Below are positions 1 to 11,187 of a DNA stretch of 64,000 bases, one piece after another. The position numbers and the translations under genes are program-made. The DNA lies in the NCBI GenBank assembly GCA_020698575.1, contig CM036253.1:1498273-1562272 (forward strand), given 5' to 3'. Origin of the DNA: Bostrychus sinensis. Taxonomy: Eukaryota; Chordata; Actinopteri; Gobiiformes; Eleotridae. Every line of letters starts with the position of its first letter. Within the stretch, counting starts at the first letter, position 1. Below the pieces are notes generated by a model that searched no databases, was not told the DNA's origin, and was given only the letters and a program-made list of their open reading frames with translations.

Positions 1-35
1 CAGGGCTGTGGTCATCTGTCCTCAGTCCTTAGCTC
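1..35 (+). pseudogene. Degenerate fragment of an NLR leucine-rich-repeat exon
   Basis: The first bases resemble the CTGTGGTCCTCTGTCCTCAG stretch of the intact LRR exon at 198-365, then the similarity stops. It may be the 3' part of a further upstream LRR exon cut by the window edge, or an eroded copy. Too short to decide. Confidence 0.35.
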
Positions 36-197
36 AGAGTCACTGAGTTGAGAGAACAAGCGGTTATTGCCAATTGATGTTTTACAGATTTTTCTTGTCC
101 AGTGTACACTATAAAACAGCACACCTGTGTTTTGGAGCCAGGCAATGACCACACCTTAAATTAATCAAGATTCTGTTTGTTTTTCTCAATTCTTCAG

Positions 198-2805
198 TCT
201 GTCCTGCTGTAACCTGTCTGAGCGCAGCTGTGGTCCTCTGTCCTCAGTCCTCAGCTCCTCCAGTCTGACACACCTGGATCTCAGTAACAACGACCTCCAG
301 GACTCAGGAGTGGAGCTGCTGTGTTCTGGACTGAAGAGCGCCCCCTGCAGACTGGAGACCCTCAGGTGAGACCGGTCCCATGACTCCTGTCTACATTGTG
401 TCCCACATTAGTGGGTAATGGTGTGTATCTTTAGGCTGTCAGGATGTCTGGTCTCAGAGAGGGGCGGGGCTTCTCTGGCCTCAGCTCTGAGCTCCGCCTC
501 CTCCCATCTGAGAGAGTTAGACCTGAGCTACAACCATCCAGGACCCTCAGCAGAGCTCCTGACCGCTCTACGGGACGACCCCCACTGCCCCCTGGACTCT
601 CTCAGGTGAGAACCCCACTGCCCCCTGGACTCCCTCAGGTGAGGACCCCACTGCCCCCTGGACTCTCTCAGGTGAGGACCCCACTGTCCCCTGGACACTC
701 TCAGGTGAGGACCCCACTGTCCCCTGGACACTCTGAGGTGAGGACCCCACTGCCCCCTGGACTCTCTCAGGTGAGAACCCCACTGTCCCCTGGACACTCT
801 CAGGTGAGGACCCCACTGCCCTCTGGACTCTCTCAGGTGAGGACCCCACTGTTCCCTGGACACTCTCAGGTGAGAACCCCACTGTCCCCTGGACACTCTC
901 AGGTGAGGACCCCACTGCCCCCTGGACTCTCTCAGGTGAGGACCCCACTGTCCCCGGGACACTCTCAGGTGAGGACCCCACTGTCCCCGGGACACTCTCA
1001 GGTGAGGACCCCACTGTCCCCTGGACTCTCTCAGGTGAGAACCCCACTGCCCCCTGGACTCTCTCAGGTGAGAACCCCACTGCCCCCTGGACTCCCTCAG
1101 GTGAGGACCCCACTGTCCCCTGGACTCTCTCAGGTGAGGACCCCACTGCCCCTGGACTCTCTCAGGTGAGGACCCCACTGCCCCCTGGACTCTCTCAGGT
1201 GAGAACCCCACTGCCCCCTGGACTCCCTCAGGTGAGGACCCCACTGTCCCCTGGACTCTCTCAGGTGAGAACCCCACTGCCCCCTGGACTCCCTCAGGTG
1301 AGGACCCCACTGCCCCCTGGACTCTCTCAGGTGAGGACCCCACTGTCCCCTGGACACTCTCAGGTGAGAACCCCACTGTCCCCGGGACACTCTCAGGTGA
1401 GAACCCCACTGTCCCCGGGACACTCTCAGGTGAGGACCCCACTGTCCCCGGGACCTCTTCAGGTGAGGACCCCACTGTCCCCTGGACACTCTCAGGTGAG
1501 GACCCCACTGTCCCCTGGACCTCTTCAGGTGAGGACCCCACTGTCCCCGGGACACTCTCAGGTGAGGACCCCTCTGTCCAACAGTGTGACTATCACAGTG
1601 AAATGCAAAGTGTGAATGCTGTAATGTCTTTCAGGCTGGAGCCTGCTGGAGCCCAATGGTTGACCCCAGGTCTGAAGAAGTGTAAGTGACATTTTGACTT
1701 AATTCATTCAGAGTTCACTGAACAGGAAGTGATGTCACTGAACAGGAAGTGATGTCACTGAACAGGAAGTGATGTCATCTGTGTGTTGTGTCTGTGTCCC
1801 TCAGATTACACTGAACTCACTCTGGACCCAAACACAGTGAACGGATTCCTCCAACTGTCGGACGATCTGAAGACAGTGACCTCAGTGAAGAAGGAGCAGC
1901 CGTATCCAGACCATCCTGACCGATTTGAGTGGCCCCAGGTCCTGAGCTCCACTGCTCTGACTGGGCGCTGTTACTGGGAGGTGGAGTGGAGCGGGGGAGT
2001 GGTGGATGTAGCAGTGAGTTACGGAGGAATCCAGCGGAGAGGAGAGAGAAAAGAGTGTGAGTTTGGGAAAGACCACCAGTCCTGGAGTCTGAGGATCTCA
2101 GTCACAGGTTTCTCTGTTCGCCACAACAACCACGAAACAGCCGTGTCCTCCAGCGCCTCCTCTGGTCCCTCCAACTCCCACAGCTCCTCCTTTCTCTCTT
2201 CTACCCGACCCATTGCCTCATTCCCTCGGTCCTCTGTCTTCTCCACCTCTGCTCCGCCTTTGCTCTTTGACTCCTCCGCCTCTGCCCCCTCCCCTCGCTC
2301 CACTGGCTCCTCCCTTCGCTCCCACTGGCTCCTCCCCTCGCTCCCACTGGCTCCTATCCTCGCTCCACTGGCTCCTCCCCTCGCTCCCACTGCCCCCTCC
2401 CCTCGCTCCACTGCCCCCTCCCCTCACCCCACTGACCCCTCCCCTCCCTCCACTGGCTCCTCCCCTCCCTCCACTGGCTTCTCCCCTTGCTCCCACTGGC
2501 TCCTCCCCTCGCTCCCACTGCCCCCTCCCCTCGCTCCCACTGCCCCCTCCCCTCGCTCCACTGGCTCCTTCCCTCGCTCCTACTCCTCAGGTCGAGTTGG
2601 GGTTCTCCTGGACTTTGAAGCTGATTTTTTGACCTTCTACGACGTCTCTTTTGGCAGCCGAATCCACCTTTACACCTTCAACACCACATTCACTGAGCCT
2701 CTGTTCGCTGGCTTTTGGCTCTGGGTTCCTGGCTCCTCAGTGTCTCTGGTGGATGTGACGCAGCGCCCCCAGGTGGAACAAACCAGTCCCAGATTGGACT
2801 GTTAG
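198..2805 (+). CDS. NLR/NLRP12-like immune receptor, 3' end (LRR exons plus PRY-SPRY), partial
   Basis: This is the 3' part of a fish NLR (NLRC3/NLRP12-like) cytosolic sensor; the NACHT domain would lie upstream of the window. Exons by splice sites: 198-365 (LRR, contains LTHLDLSNNDLQDSGVELL), 435-605 (LRR, contains LRELDLSYN), 1635-1681 (short linker ending LKK) and 1805-2805 (PRY-SPRY, stop at 2803-2805). Phases agree: each LRR exon ends in AG completed by G of the next exon, and the linker ends in T completed by AT. The last exon begins YTELTLDPNTVNGFLQLSDD (PRY), followed by a GRCYWEVEW core, a long Ser/Pro-rich insertion, then GRVGVLLDF and LYTFNTTFTEPLFAGFW (SPRY). The 435-605 donor region is amplified about 29-fold, so the donor actually used is uncertain. 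The family, but not the exact paralogue, is clear. The insertion could impair the SPRY fold. Confidence 0.8.
606..1570 (+). repeat. 33-bp minisatellite made of an exon 3' end plus its GTGAG splice donor
   Basis: About 29 tandem copies of a unit near CCCCACTGCCCCCTGGACTC + TCTCAGGTGAGA. The founder unit is the last bases of the LRR exon ending at 605, including its splice donor. Variants change CTGCCCCC to CTGTCCCC and ACTCTCTCAG to ACACTCTCAG; one unit near 1147 is one base short. Because 33 is a multiple of 3, long frames stay open on both strands. Those ORFs are by-products of the repeat. Confidence 0.93.
2150..2590 (+). repeat. Low-complexity Ser/Pro-rich insertion inside the SPRY coding exon
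   Basis: Between the SVRHNN strand and GRVGVLLDF, which normally sit a few residues apart in fish PRY-SPRY domains, lie about 145 codons rich in Ser, Pro, Leu and Ala. The DNA is a degenerate repeat of CTCCCCTCGCTCCCACTGG-like units. The frame stays open and returns in phase to the SPRY C-terminal half. It may be translated as a disordered loop, or mark a failing gene. Confidence 0.8.
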
Positions 2806-2981
2806 TCAATCCACCTGTGCTATAATGAGGTGAATGTTAAATGACAGATAATGGCGGAAAAAGACACATCATGTTTTCATGGGAAATTCATATCAGAAAA
2901 TTTGTTACAGATGCACCAAACTCAGGCTTCATGGTCAACTTGTCCAAAAGGCCTCAGGTATTGGCCTGGCATTAAAGATAT

Positions 2982-3929
2982 TAGGGAGGATTTTTTTCGA
3001 CTGCTGAGAAACCAGCGACTGTTTGTCCTTTTTTGAATAATGCGCATGCGTCAGGCCCCGCCCTTCACTGTTCCTTTCCAAGGAACTCCTCCACAGCGAC
3101 GTGCACGAGCGTTGGAACACGAGTGTTTGTTTACAGCCGCATCAGCAGAGATTCACCTAAACCTAGACCTGCATTGTTTGTTTGCGTGACCTTTGACCTA
3201 GTTCCCCACACAGACCCAGTCACATGCACAGTCCCTAAATGTGAGCAAAAATATCTGTCCTCCTGCTGTTGGTAGCATTAGCAAACTGACGGTTGCTGTA
3301 CAGTTGAAAAGGTTCAACAGATAAAAGAAAAAAGGCATTTTTTTCAAACGATAAGATAAACGTTACCTGTCCAGCAGAAACTTGGCGACCAATGCATCGT
3401 CTGAAGCCCTTTCTGTTCCTACAGCGCACGCCGTCCTTTTGAAGGAATCGCCAATAACTACACAGGTTTTATTCTGCTCTTCTACAGTTTTTCTCCTCCT
3501 CCTCTGGTTCACTTCAAAAACAGTTTTCCTTTTGTGACCTCCCGGTTCACGGTTTTCCTCAGCCATTGTGCTCTTTGAAGTCAGGCTGTCCCGGCTACGA
3601 TGTTAACGCCGCTAACGCAGCGCTAACGCGGCGCTAATGCCGGGCTACATAAACATAGTGTATACGCATGCGCAAGCACAAGAACGCGCACTATCACTGA
3701 AACCAGGAAGATGAATGAATGAATGTCAAGTCCGTGGAACAATGGTTAACGTACTCATGATGAAAACGATTGGATGAGGTTTTTTAAGTCCCACAGAGTC
3801 CACAGTTTATTAATATTATTATTATATTTTCTAATACACCAATTTATAAGCCTTATACAGGGCAATGAAGGTAGTTTTAATAAATATTGCAAAAAATGAA
3901 TTTATAAAGATCCTCCCTAATACCTTTAA
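2982..3929. mobile_element. Candidate TTAA-flanked DNA transposon (piggyBac/Kolobok-type target)
   Basis: TTAA at 2982-2985 is followed by AGATATTAGGGAGGAT. The mirrored end at 3910-3925 reads AGGTATTAGGGAGGAT on the - strand and is followed by TTAA at 3926-3929. Termini match at 15 of 16 positions and the TSD is TTAA. The interior (about 940 bp) has no transposase ORF, so it would be non-autonomous. The superfamily assignment is inferred from the TSD only. Confidence 0.5.
3363..3566 (-). CDS. Possible first coding exon of an unidentified - strand gene inside the TTAA element
   Basis: Starts MAEENREPGGHKRK, continues with a basic FEVNQRRRRKTVEEQ stretch and ends KFLLDR exactly where the - strand reads AG/GTAACG, a usable splice donor. 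Upstream on the - strand is GC-rich, CpG-containing DNA around 3570-3690 that could be a promoter. No downstream exon was found before the element ends at 2982. It may be a host promoter-exon captured by the transposon, or chance. I do not recognise the product. Confidence 0.3.
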   Translation of the reverse strand: MAEENREPGGHKRKTVFEVNQRRRRKTVEEQNKTCVVIGDSFKRTACAVGTERASDDALVAKFLLDR

Positions 3930-4269
3930 GGGAAAAAATGGAAATTAGTGGATGGTGGCATAAAAAAAAGACCACAGCATGTTCTGGTCCCAAGCCTTGA
4001 TAAATGTTGTTTGGGGCATATGGAGTAAAATGTCAAATAATAAAGTACCATGTGAATAACTCACTGTGGAGACCCCTGGGAGAAGGAAAGGGAGCAGCAG
4101 AAAGAGACTTTTTCAGTATGTGGCCTTATCTCGCTCAGCTCAGTTCACAAACACAAAAATCCATCTTGTCCGACTTTCACAGAGTCTTCAGGAGAACTTC
4201 TGGTGTGGCAGTAGTGTTTTATGTGGTTGAGTATCAGGTTGGACTTGTATTGATACATTTTTTAACAAC
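3930..4269. other. Intergenic, no recognisable gene
   Basis: AT-rich DNA between two transposons. Short frames here show no domain, splice context or repeat signature. Confidence 0.5.
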
Positions 4270-4277
4270 GTGTCAAC

Positions 4278-4977
4278 TAGGGCTGGGTACTGAGACCTGG
4301 TATTATCATGGCACCGGTGCCACGTCATGGCGGTCCACTGGGACCAATAAGCTTCAGGCTCAGCTGTGCTCTTAATGGTACTGAGCAGTCGCAGTAAATA
4401 CCATGTGGGCAAATACGTGCGTAAAATCTTTTCGCTCCTCTCATAAAAGACGAGACATCGTGGTTCCCTCAGCTGCTGCTGTCTGTGTGAGCGGAGCAGA
4501 GCGGGCTTAGCTGGCACACAGCAGTGCGCCGCGACCGCGCACAGACAGAGGGAGGAAAAAAAGTGGCTCAACCCTGCCAAAGTAGATGCCAACAGAAAGT
4601 TGTAGGCTAACGTTATGCTAGCAGCCCACAGGTGGAACCATAAGAACCAAATAAACCCAGTGTTTAACTTTGAGTGCCCTTGTAAATTTCTCTGAGACCA
4701 TAAGCAACTTATGCATTTATTTAGCTTATATAAAAAAGTTATACTCATTTTATATTTTTATTTGGATTTACATTAATAATATTTTAGAAACAACTTACAA
4801 ACATAAAGTCGCCTGGGAATTGGGAGTGAAAAAATTTACAAAAAGGTTTAAAAACAGAGTAATTAATGTTATTTATTAGATTTTTGCTCAGAAAGTATCA
4901 CCGTTAAAAGGCTGTATCGATAAGCAGTATCAATAAAAATAGCAGTACCATTAAAATCTTAACAATACCCATTCCTA
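4278..4977. mobile_element. hAT-like non-autonomous DNA transposon, 700 bp
   Basis: The ends are TAGGGCTGGGTA on the left and, read inward from the right, TAGGAATGGGTA. The element sits between two identical 8-bp duplications, GTGTCAAC at 4270-4277 and 4978-4985. An exact 8-bp TSD with TAGGG-type termini is the hallmark of hAT transposons. No transposase frame remains; the ORF spanning part of it has no domain. Confidence 0.85.
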
Positions 4978-5210
4978 GTGTCAACATTATATGTGGCACT
5001 AAATCTACAAAGTTTGGTTAGTTGTTATGTAGAAGATACATTTGTGACTTTAATTCTACAAAAGGAACAACACGTTTAATCGATCATAATCACTGAGATG
5101 TTCACAAGGTTCATGCTTACTTTGGTGTGTTGTTTTTATTGTTCATATGTGACTTGGTGGTACTGTAGCACCCTCAAGGATTAGCATGGCACAAGGTGTA
5201 AGAAAAAAAC

Positions 5211-8200
5211 AGGGTTTTACTCTTGCTTTTTTTATTTTTTATTTTTTATTATTATTATTATTAACTTATACATTTTACACATAAATAACCAAAAAATAAA
5301 TAATAATAATACAAGCAGCTATGACAATAAAGCAATAATGACAAACAAAACAAAAACGACAAAGGGGTAAACCATACAAATCATATACTTAAATGCTTAG
5401 AGAGGTTTTTTGTTTTTTTTACATTTTTCTGTTGGATTGAACATCTTGTCCCATCAAAAGGCAATATTCAAAGAGCTCAAAAGGTCCCCTTTAAAAAGGT
5501 CCATATATCTCTTGGAGAATGTTATTGCTTTTTTATTTTCCATTTTGTTTATGAGTGATATGTATCTGTCCATCTCAGTTATGAATTCTTGTATGCGTGG
5601 CGTTTTCCTTGCCCATTTACATTTATGAATATAATATTTTGCATGGATAATAAACTGATTAAGGATATATTTAATATTTTGATGAATAGTTTTGCTGCAT
5701 CCAAACATAACATCTTTTTTTTTCAATTTCAATTTTATTTGATAGAGCGCGATTAAAAATTTGTTCTATTTCGCACCAAAGGTAGCGCGAATATACACAA
5801 TCAAAAAACAGATGGCAAATTGTTTTGATGGTGTAATTGCAAAAAGTACAAAGTGGGTCAATATCCTTATTGAATTTATTTAAAAAACCTCTACACGGAT
5901 ATATTCTATGCATTATTTTGAATGAAACTTCCCGCAGTTTATTACCCATGCAATATTTGTAATTTAGCATAAATGATGTCTTCCAATTTATCTGATCAAA
6001 CATGACATTCCAACGATATTTGGCTATGACTGGTGATGTCCTTTGAGAGACATTCCTTAAATATTTATTATTACATTTCTTATTTGTGATATCTATACCG
6101 TTTAACAGAAGGCGAAGGTCACAGACTCAGCAGTAGTTGAGATTGGGAGCAGTGTAAGTAGACTCAGTGGTATAGCTTTAGTTACCAAAGTATATTCTTT
6201 TTCAGTTATTTCAAAAGAATTGTTTTTTTGTACGAATTCTTGGTATGTATACAATTTCCCGTAATTTTTCATAAGTTGTTGTACTCTTATAATGCCATTT
6301 TCATACCATCTCCGTATAAATAAACTTTTGCGATTATATTTGATATACTGGTTGTTCCATAGGAAACATTTGTGTGGAGAAAAGTTGTGTTTATACACAT
6401 CAATCCATAACACTAACATTTGTTTGTAAAAGTGTGATAATTTTAAAGGTAGGTTTGAAATATGAAAATTACACTTTAGTAAAAACCTGAGTCCTCCCAC
6501 TTTCTCAAATATAAGATTAGGAATATAGTACCAGAGCTTATCATTATTTAACAGATAATTCTTAATCCATTTAATTTTCAAGGTGGTATTACAAGTTCCA
6601 AAACTAATCATCCCCAGACCTCCTTCATCAGTTGAGTTACACAATATCCCTTTGTTTAAATAATGTTGTTTGTTCTTCCATACAAAGTTAAACAATTCTT
6701 TGTCGATACATTTCGTTATAGCTTTTGGAACATCCAATACCACTGCTGGGTAAATGAGCCGTGACAAACCTTCACCTTTTTGCCAAAAGATTGCGTCCAT
6801 ATATTGACAGATCTCTGGATAACCAGATATTAAACCGATTTTTAATTTTACTTAGTAATGGTTCAAAGTTAATCTCTGCCCGTTGTTGAGGATTTTTACA
6901 CACCTTGATACCCAAATATGTTACTGATTCTTTCACTGGAATACCATGTAGTTTGGTACCTTCTGCCATAACTTCTTTAAGCAGAAGTATCTCACATTTA
7001 TTAATATTAATAGTCATTCCTGATACATCTGCAAAGGCTTGAAGACATTTAATAGCTTTTGGTATTTGATCTTTATTTTTCAAAAATAACATGGTATCAT
7101 CGGCAAGTTGACTACATTTGATTTCATTTTTTCCAATCGATATTCCTTTGAAATTATTTTGATTAATATGAAGGCAAAGCGCTTGCATAACAATCAAAAA
7201 CAGATATGGTGCTACAGGGTCACCCTGCTTTATTCCTCTATTGATGTCAAACCTTCCAGATGTACCATTGAAAAGTTTCACGGAACTATTGCAGTTGGTA
7301 TACATGACTTTAATAACCTGAATAAATTTCGTACCAAACCCAAAAAATTCAAGTAACTCAAAAATGAATTTATGCTCAACTGTATCAAATGCCTTATAAA
7401 AATCAATAAAAAATATCAATGGGTTGTCATCAAGCAAATCACTGTAATCAATGAGGTCTAAAGCTAGACGAATATTATTACTTATATGTCTATTTTTCAT
7501 AAATCCTGATTGACAGTCATCTATAATTTCGTGAAGGCATGTTTTTAACTGTTGTGCATATAACAGTGCTAAGAGCTTGGCATCATTGTTTATTAATGTT
7601 ATGGGTCTCCAGTTATCAAGTTGTGAACAGTCCTTGTTTGGCTTGGGTATCAAAGTAATGAGTCCATGTGACAAAGATGGAGGGAGTATCCCTTTCACAA
7701 AAGCTTCATTATAAACAGCAAGCAAAAATACTGCAACAAGATCTTTAAACTCTTTATAAAATTCTCCTGTCAAGCCATCGTTCCCTGGAGCCTTATTATC
7801 TTTCAATTTATCAATACTAGATTTTATTTCATCAATATGCATTTCTAAATCACATATTCTCTTTGAATTATCACTTATAAATTTTGCATTTGATTTTATT
7901 TGCCCCAGGAAAAGAGTTGATTGCTCTATATTAGATCTTGCACAGTATAATTTTCCATAATAATCAGTAACATAAGATGATAAAATTTTTGGGTCATCTG
8001 ACATTGTGCCATTTATATTAAGTTTTGTGATTGAGGAGAGAGTACCATTTCTTTTCTCTAAATTATAAAAATATTTAGTATTTTTCTCCCCTTCCTCCAT
8101 CCATTTTTGTCTGGACCTAACAAAAGCCCCTTTAGCTTTGTGTTCATACATTTGGTCTAATTCCAATTGCAATTTAAGTATATTATTTTTTTCATCATAT

Positions 8201-9227
8201 GAGAGCTTATCCTTCTCATAGAAACTGATAATACTTTTAAGAATAGCTTCTTCTTTACATTTTCTCTCTTTTGCAATTTCCTTTCCTCTTTCAATTGCTG
8301 AGGTACGTATTTGAAATTTTGCATATTCCCAATATGTGCCATAGGCATTACTTTCCTTAGCCTTATCCATATTTTCTGTTAATATCACTAAAATTTCATG
8401 CCTAAGAGTTTCATCTTTTAGTAATGAATTGTTTAATTTCCAATAACTACTAACATATCTATTTGTTTGTGCACTGCTCACTAAATTAATATGTAAATAA
8501 ATAACCTTGTGATCAGTTAACACAGAAGGCTCTATACTTACATCTACAACATATTTATCCAGCTCACTAGAGATCAGCCAGTAATCTAATCGAGACTGAT
8601 AAGATAAGTTTTTATTTGACCACGTAAAACAACTTTTATCAGGATTCCTCATTCGCCAAATATCTATGCAATTTAATGATGTGCACAGAAATTTTGCCTC
8701 ACCAGCGGTCCCTAGTGGTCTTGGAGGAAAACAATCGATTGTTGGGTCATTAATTGCATTCCAATCTCCACCTAGAATAAGTTTTGAATTAAAAAAAGTA
8801 TTACTCAAGGTTTTTATTTCTTGTTCAATCTGTCTGAAAAGATCAACTATTCTTTCGGCTATTATTGTGACCATAAATATTGGACAAAATAAACACATTT
8901 TGGTAAACTTCACTAACTAATATTATCCATCTTCCATGTTCATCAATAACAGTTTTTAACACTTTTCCATTAATGCCTCCTCTGAGAATGGCTACACCAG
9001 CTGATTGATTACTTCCATAAGATATCCATAAATCATTGCCCCACTGGCTTTTCCAAAATTTAAGATCATCTACCACAGCATGTGTCTCCTGTAAAAAAAT
9101 AAAGTCTGCCTTATGTTTTTTACAATAAAGAAAAATAGCCTTCCTCTTCAAAGCATCTCTAATTCCCCTAACATTTATAGAACATAAAGAAAAAGACATA
9201 AATAAAATTAGGGTTTTACTCTTGCTT
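5211..9227 (-). mobile_element. L1/Tx1-like LINE, 5'-truncated at the ORF2 start, 18-bp TSD
   Basis: The body (5229-9209) lies between identical 18-bp direct repeats AGGGTTTTACTCTTGCTT at 5211-5228 and 9210-9227. On the - strand it ends in an A-rich, TAA-repeat tail (5229-5265 on +), as expected for target-primed reverse transcription. The 5' junction lies only about 10 bases before the ORF2 ATG, so ORF1 and the 5'UTR are missing. It lies between the NLR gene and SGF29. Confidence 0.92.
5454..9199 (-). pseudogene. LINE ORF2 (APE endonuclease plus reverse transcriptase), frameshifted
   Basis: Read from 9199 downward, the first segment has endonuclease signatures SINVRGI, FLQETHA and SNIYGHNN. 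After a frameshift near 8860 come GGDWNAIND, RLDYWLIS and TDHKVI, then the reverse transcriptase with LITLIPKPNKD, NWRPITLIN, QSGFMKNRH, IKQGDPVAPYLF and LADD (the catalytic box, more usually YADD or FADD). A further shift near 6785, in an A-run just after GRNLLAK, moves to the frame reading GLSRLIYPA. Others near 6050 and 5725 precede and follow a terminal CTFC..H..C zinc-knuckle-like motif. Almost the whole ORF2 is present, but at least four frame breaks make it inactive as sequenced. The family is non-LTR, L1 superfamily, probably Tx1-like. Confidence 0.9.
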
Positions 9228-9239
9228 CTTGACAACCTG

Positions 9240-10275
9240 TGAGAACTGGTTATAGGAAAATACAATGAAACATGTATAAAAATACATGTTGTCCTTTGTC
9301 TCTAAATAAATAAAATACACAAACCTCATGAGCTGACATCCACAAGGAGCTAAAAATTCTCCTCCTGTCTCAGTTTGTCCTCTTCTTTCTTCCCTTTACC
9401 TTGTCTCTTTGTTTTTAATTCGTTGTTGTATTATTTATTTGTAAATGTGTAATTATTCTCGCTCGCTCATCGTTCATGGGCGAGCGTCAGCTGCCTGAGT
9501 GCACGAGTAATTAGTCTCAGGTGTAATGCTAATTAGAGGTGGGAAAAATAATTTTCCCAATGCAGTGATTGTTTCTTTAGCTGTAGCATACACAATTTTA
9601 AAGTAGTAATTTTAACACAGTAACATTAGCAAACTTGTACAATTCTGTCCTTAAAATGACTTACTTACTTAGGTTACTTAGGTGCTTTCTGGTCGCAGGC
9701 CCTGTGGCCTCTATGACCAGATCTTGAGCTGAACTTCATACTTCATAATGTTTGTGATTTGTGACATACTGGGTTCGGGGTAACTAAAGGAGTTATCTTC
9801 CCAGTTAAAGTAGCATGGGTGGTGTTTCCAGAGTTGATCAAGTCGTGATTTGAAGCTGTTCAGACTTAGAGCAGTTACAACAGAGGCTGGCAGGGCATTC
9901 CATGTATTTACATCCTATTGCTAAAAAACCTTTGTCTCATACTGGTTACTGTGACGGGCGCCATTCAATGTCCTAAAGGGTACGTTTTTGGTGACTACTA
10001 TGCGCTTCCGTATGTCTGTTACTGGTTAATACAAATAAAGCAAGTTTTTAGACAAATTGAACACTTTTTTATTATTATTATTAGCCACCATGCTACTATT
10101 AATAATTAACAACACTTTTTATAGGAGTCTATGGGAGTTTTTATTATTTATTAATTTTTCTTTTTTCACTTTTTACTATTTCAGAGCGAGGCTTTGTATT
10201 ATGGGTTGAATAATTAAAATGTGAAATTCTGAAATGTAAAAAAAAATTCCATTGTTTTATCTTTAGCTTTTTTTC
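9240..10275. other. Intergenic, repeat relics only
   Basis: No gene seen. 9660-9950 (around CTGGCAGGGCATTCCATG) looks like an old interspersed repeat, but I cannot assign it. The rest is AT-rich. Confidence 0.45.
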
Positions 10276-10305
10276 ATTCACACGATAAATATTTATCGTG
10301 TGAAT
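10276..10305. repeat. Perfect 30-bp palindrome upstream of SGF29
   Basis: The half-site ATTCACACGATAAAT is followed immediately by its exact reverse complement, with no spacer. It lies about 100 bp upstream of the putative SGF29 first exon. Function unknown. Confidence 0.85.
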
Positions 10306-10379
10306 AATAATAATTTATTTTTCATAAACGCCTGTATTTTGCCTTTGAGTTTGTCCTTGTGGTGGCAGTGTAAACACTC

Positions 10380-10468
10380 TTCACTCTGTGTTCAACGCGA
10401 AGAAGAAGAAAAAGCTAAAGCTAAACCGAGCAACTAGCTTTCCTCTAAACGAGCACAAAACTTCACAG
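10380..10468 (+). other. SGF29: Probable non-coding first exon of SGF29 (5'UTR)
   Basis: A purine-rich stretch ends CTTCACAG/GTGGGT, a good splice donor, about 700 bp upstream of the coding exon whose acceptor is at 11179-11180. The transcription start is a guess; no TATA box is clear. Confidence 0.4.
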
Positions 10469-11187
10469 GTGGGTGTAAAATTCATACTTTTAACACATCT
10501 CTAAGCACGAGCTAACATTTTGTCCAAACAGCCGCTGAATGCATTAATTTTATAGCGGTTATTTGTGTTTAAAAAGTGAAGAAATATCCAATGTTGTGCT
10601 GCGGAGCCTGGTAGCATTAGCCACATGAGCTAATCGATTCCATAAAAGTAAAACAACACAACGCAATCCGTGCACTTAACAGTTTTAAAAAAACATTTAC
10701 TCAACTCCTGGTGGAAATGTGGAGCTTGTCTTTAAGGAACACGAGCATTTATTTTTTAGCACAAATCGCGTTTTAGACCGAAACCAAGTTGTTTCTTCCA
10801 GTCTACGAACTACATTAACAAAAGTGCTTGTCCTTAGAAATTTAAGCTAAACAATGTAAATTTTATCTGTAAAGAAAAATATGAGTACAAATTTAATCCA
10901 GTTTCAATTCGGCTTTATCCCGTTTAAACTTCTAACCTTGTGTGCTAATATAATGTTGTACTTTTGTTTGGTATATATTACGTTTTACTGCGCTTCTTAC
11001 TTTAAAACGACTGAATTTTCAATGAGGTTTTGTCCCAACGAACTGGATGTTGTTATTCACGCTTCATTGTTGAAAGTTAAAATAATCTTGTTTGTATACA
11101 TGGTTAGAATAAGGAAATAATTCTGAAAAGATCTCCTTAAAATTATATTTTATCTCAGGATTACGTGTGTTGTTCACAGAGAAGACG

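Noticed and set aside
528..1541. Long - strand frame (337 codons) over the NLR minisatellite, and sister frames on both strands
   Set aside because: Open only because a 33-bp stop-free unit is repeated; no start context, domain or exon structure.
606..1570. CRISPR-like regularly spaced repeats
   Set aside because: Units are contiguous with no unique spacers and the DNA is vertebrate; it is a minisatellite. The same applies to the other arrays.
7108..7356. + strand frames inside the LINE
   Set aside because: Shadows of the - strand reverse transcriptase.
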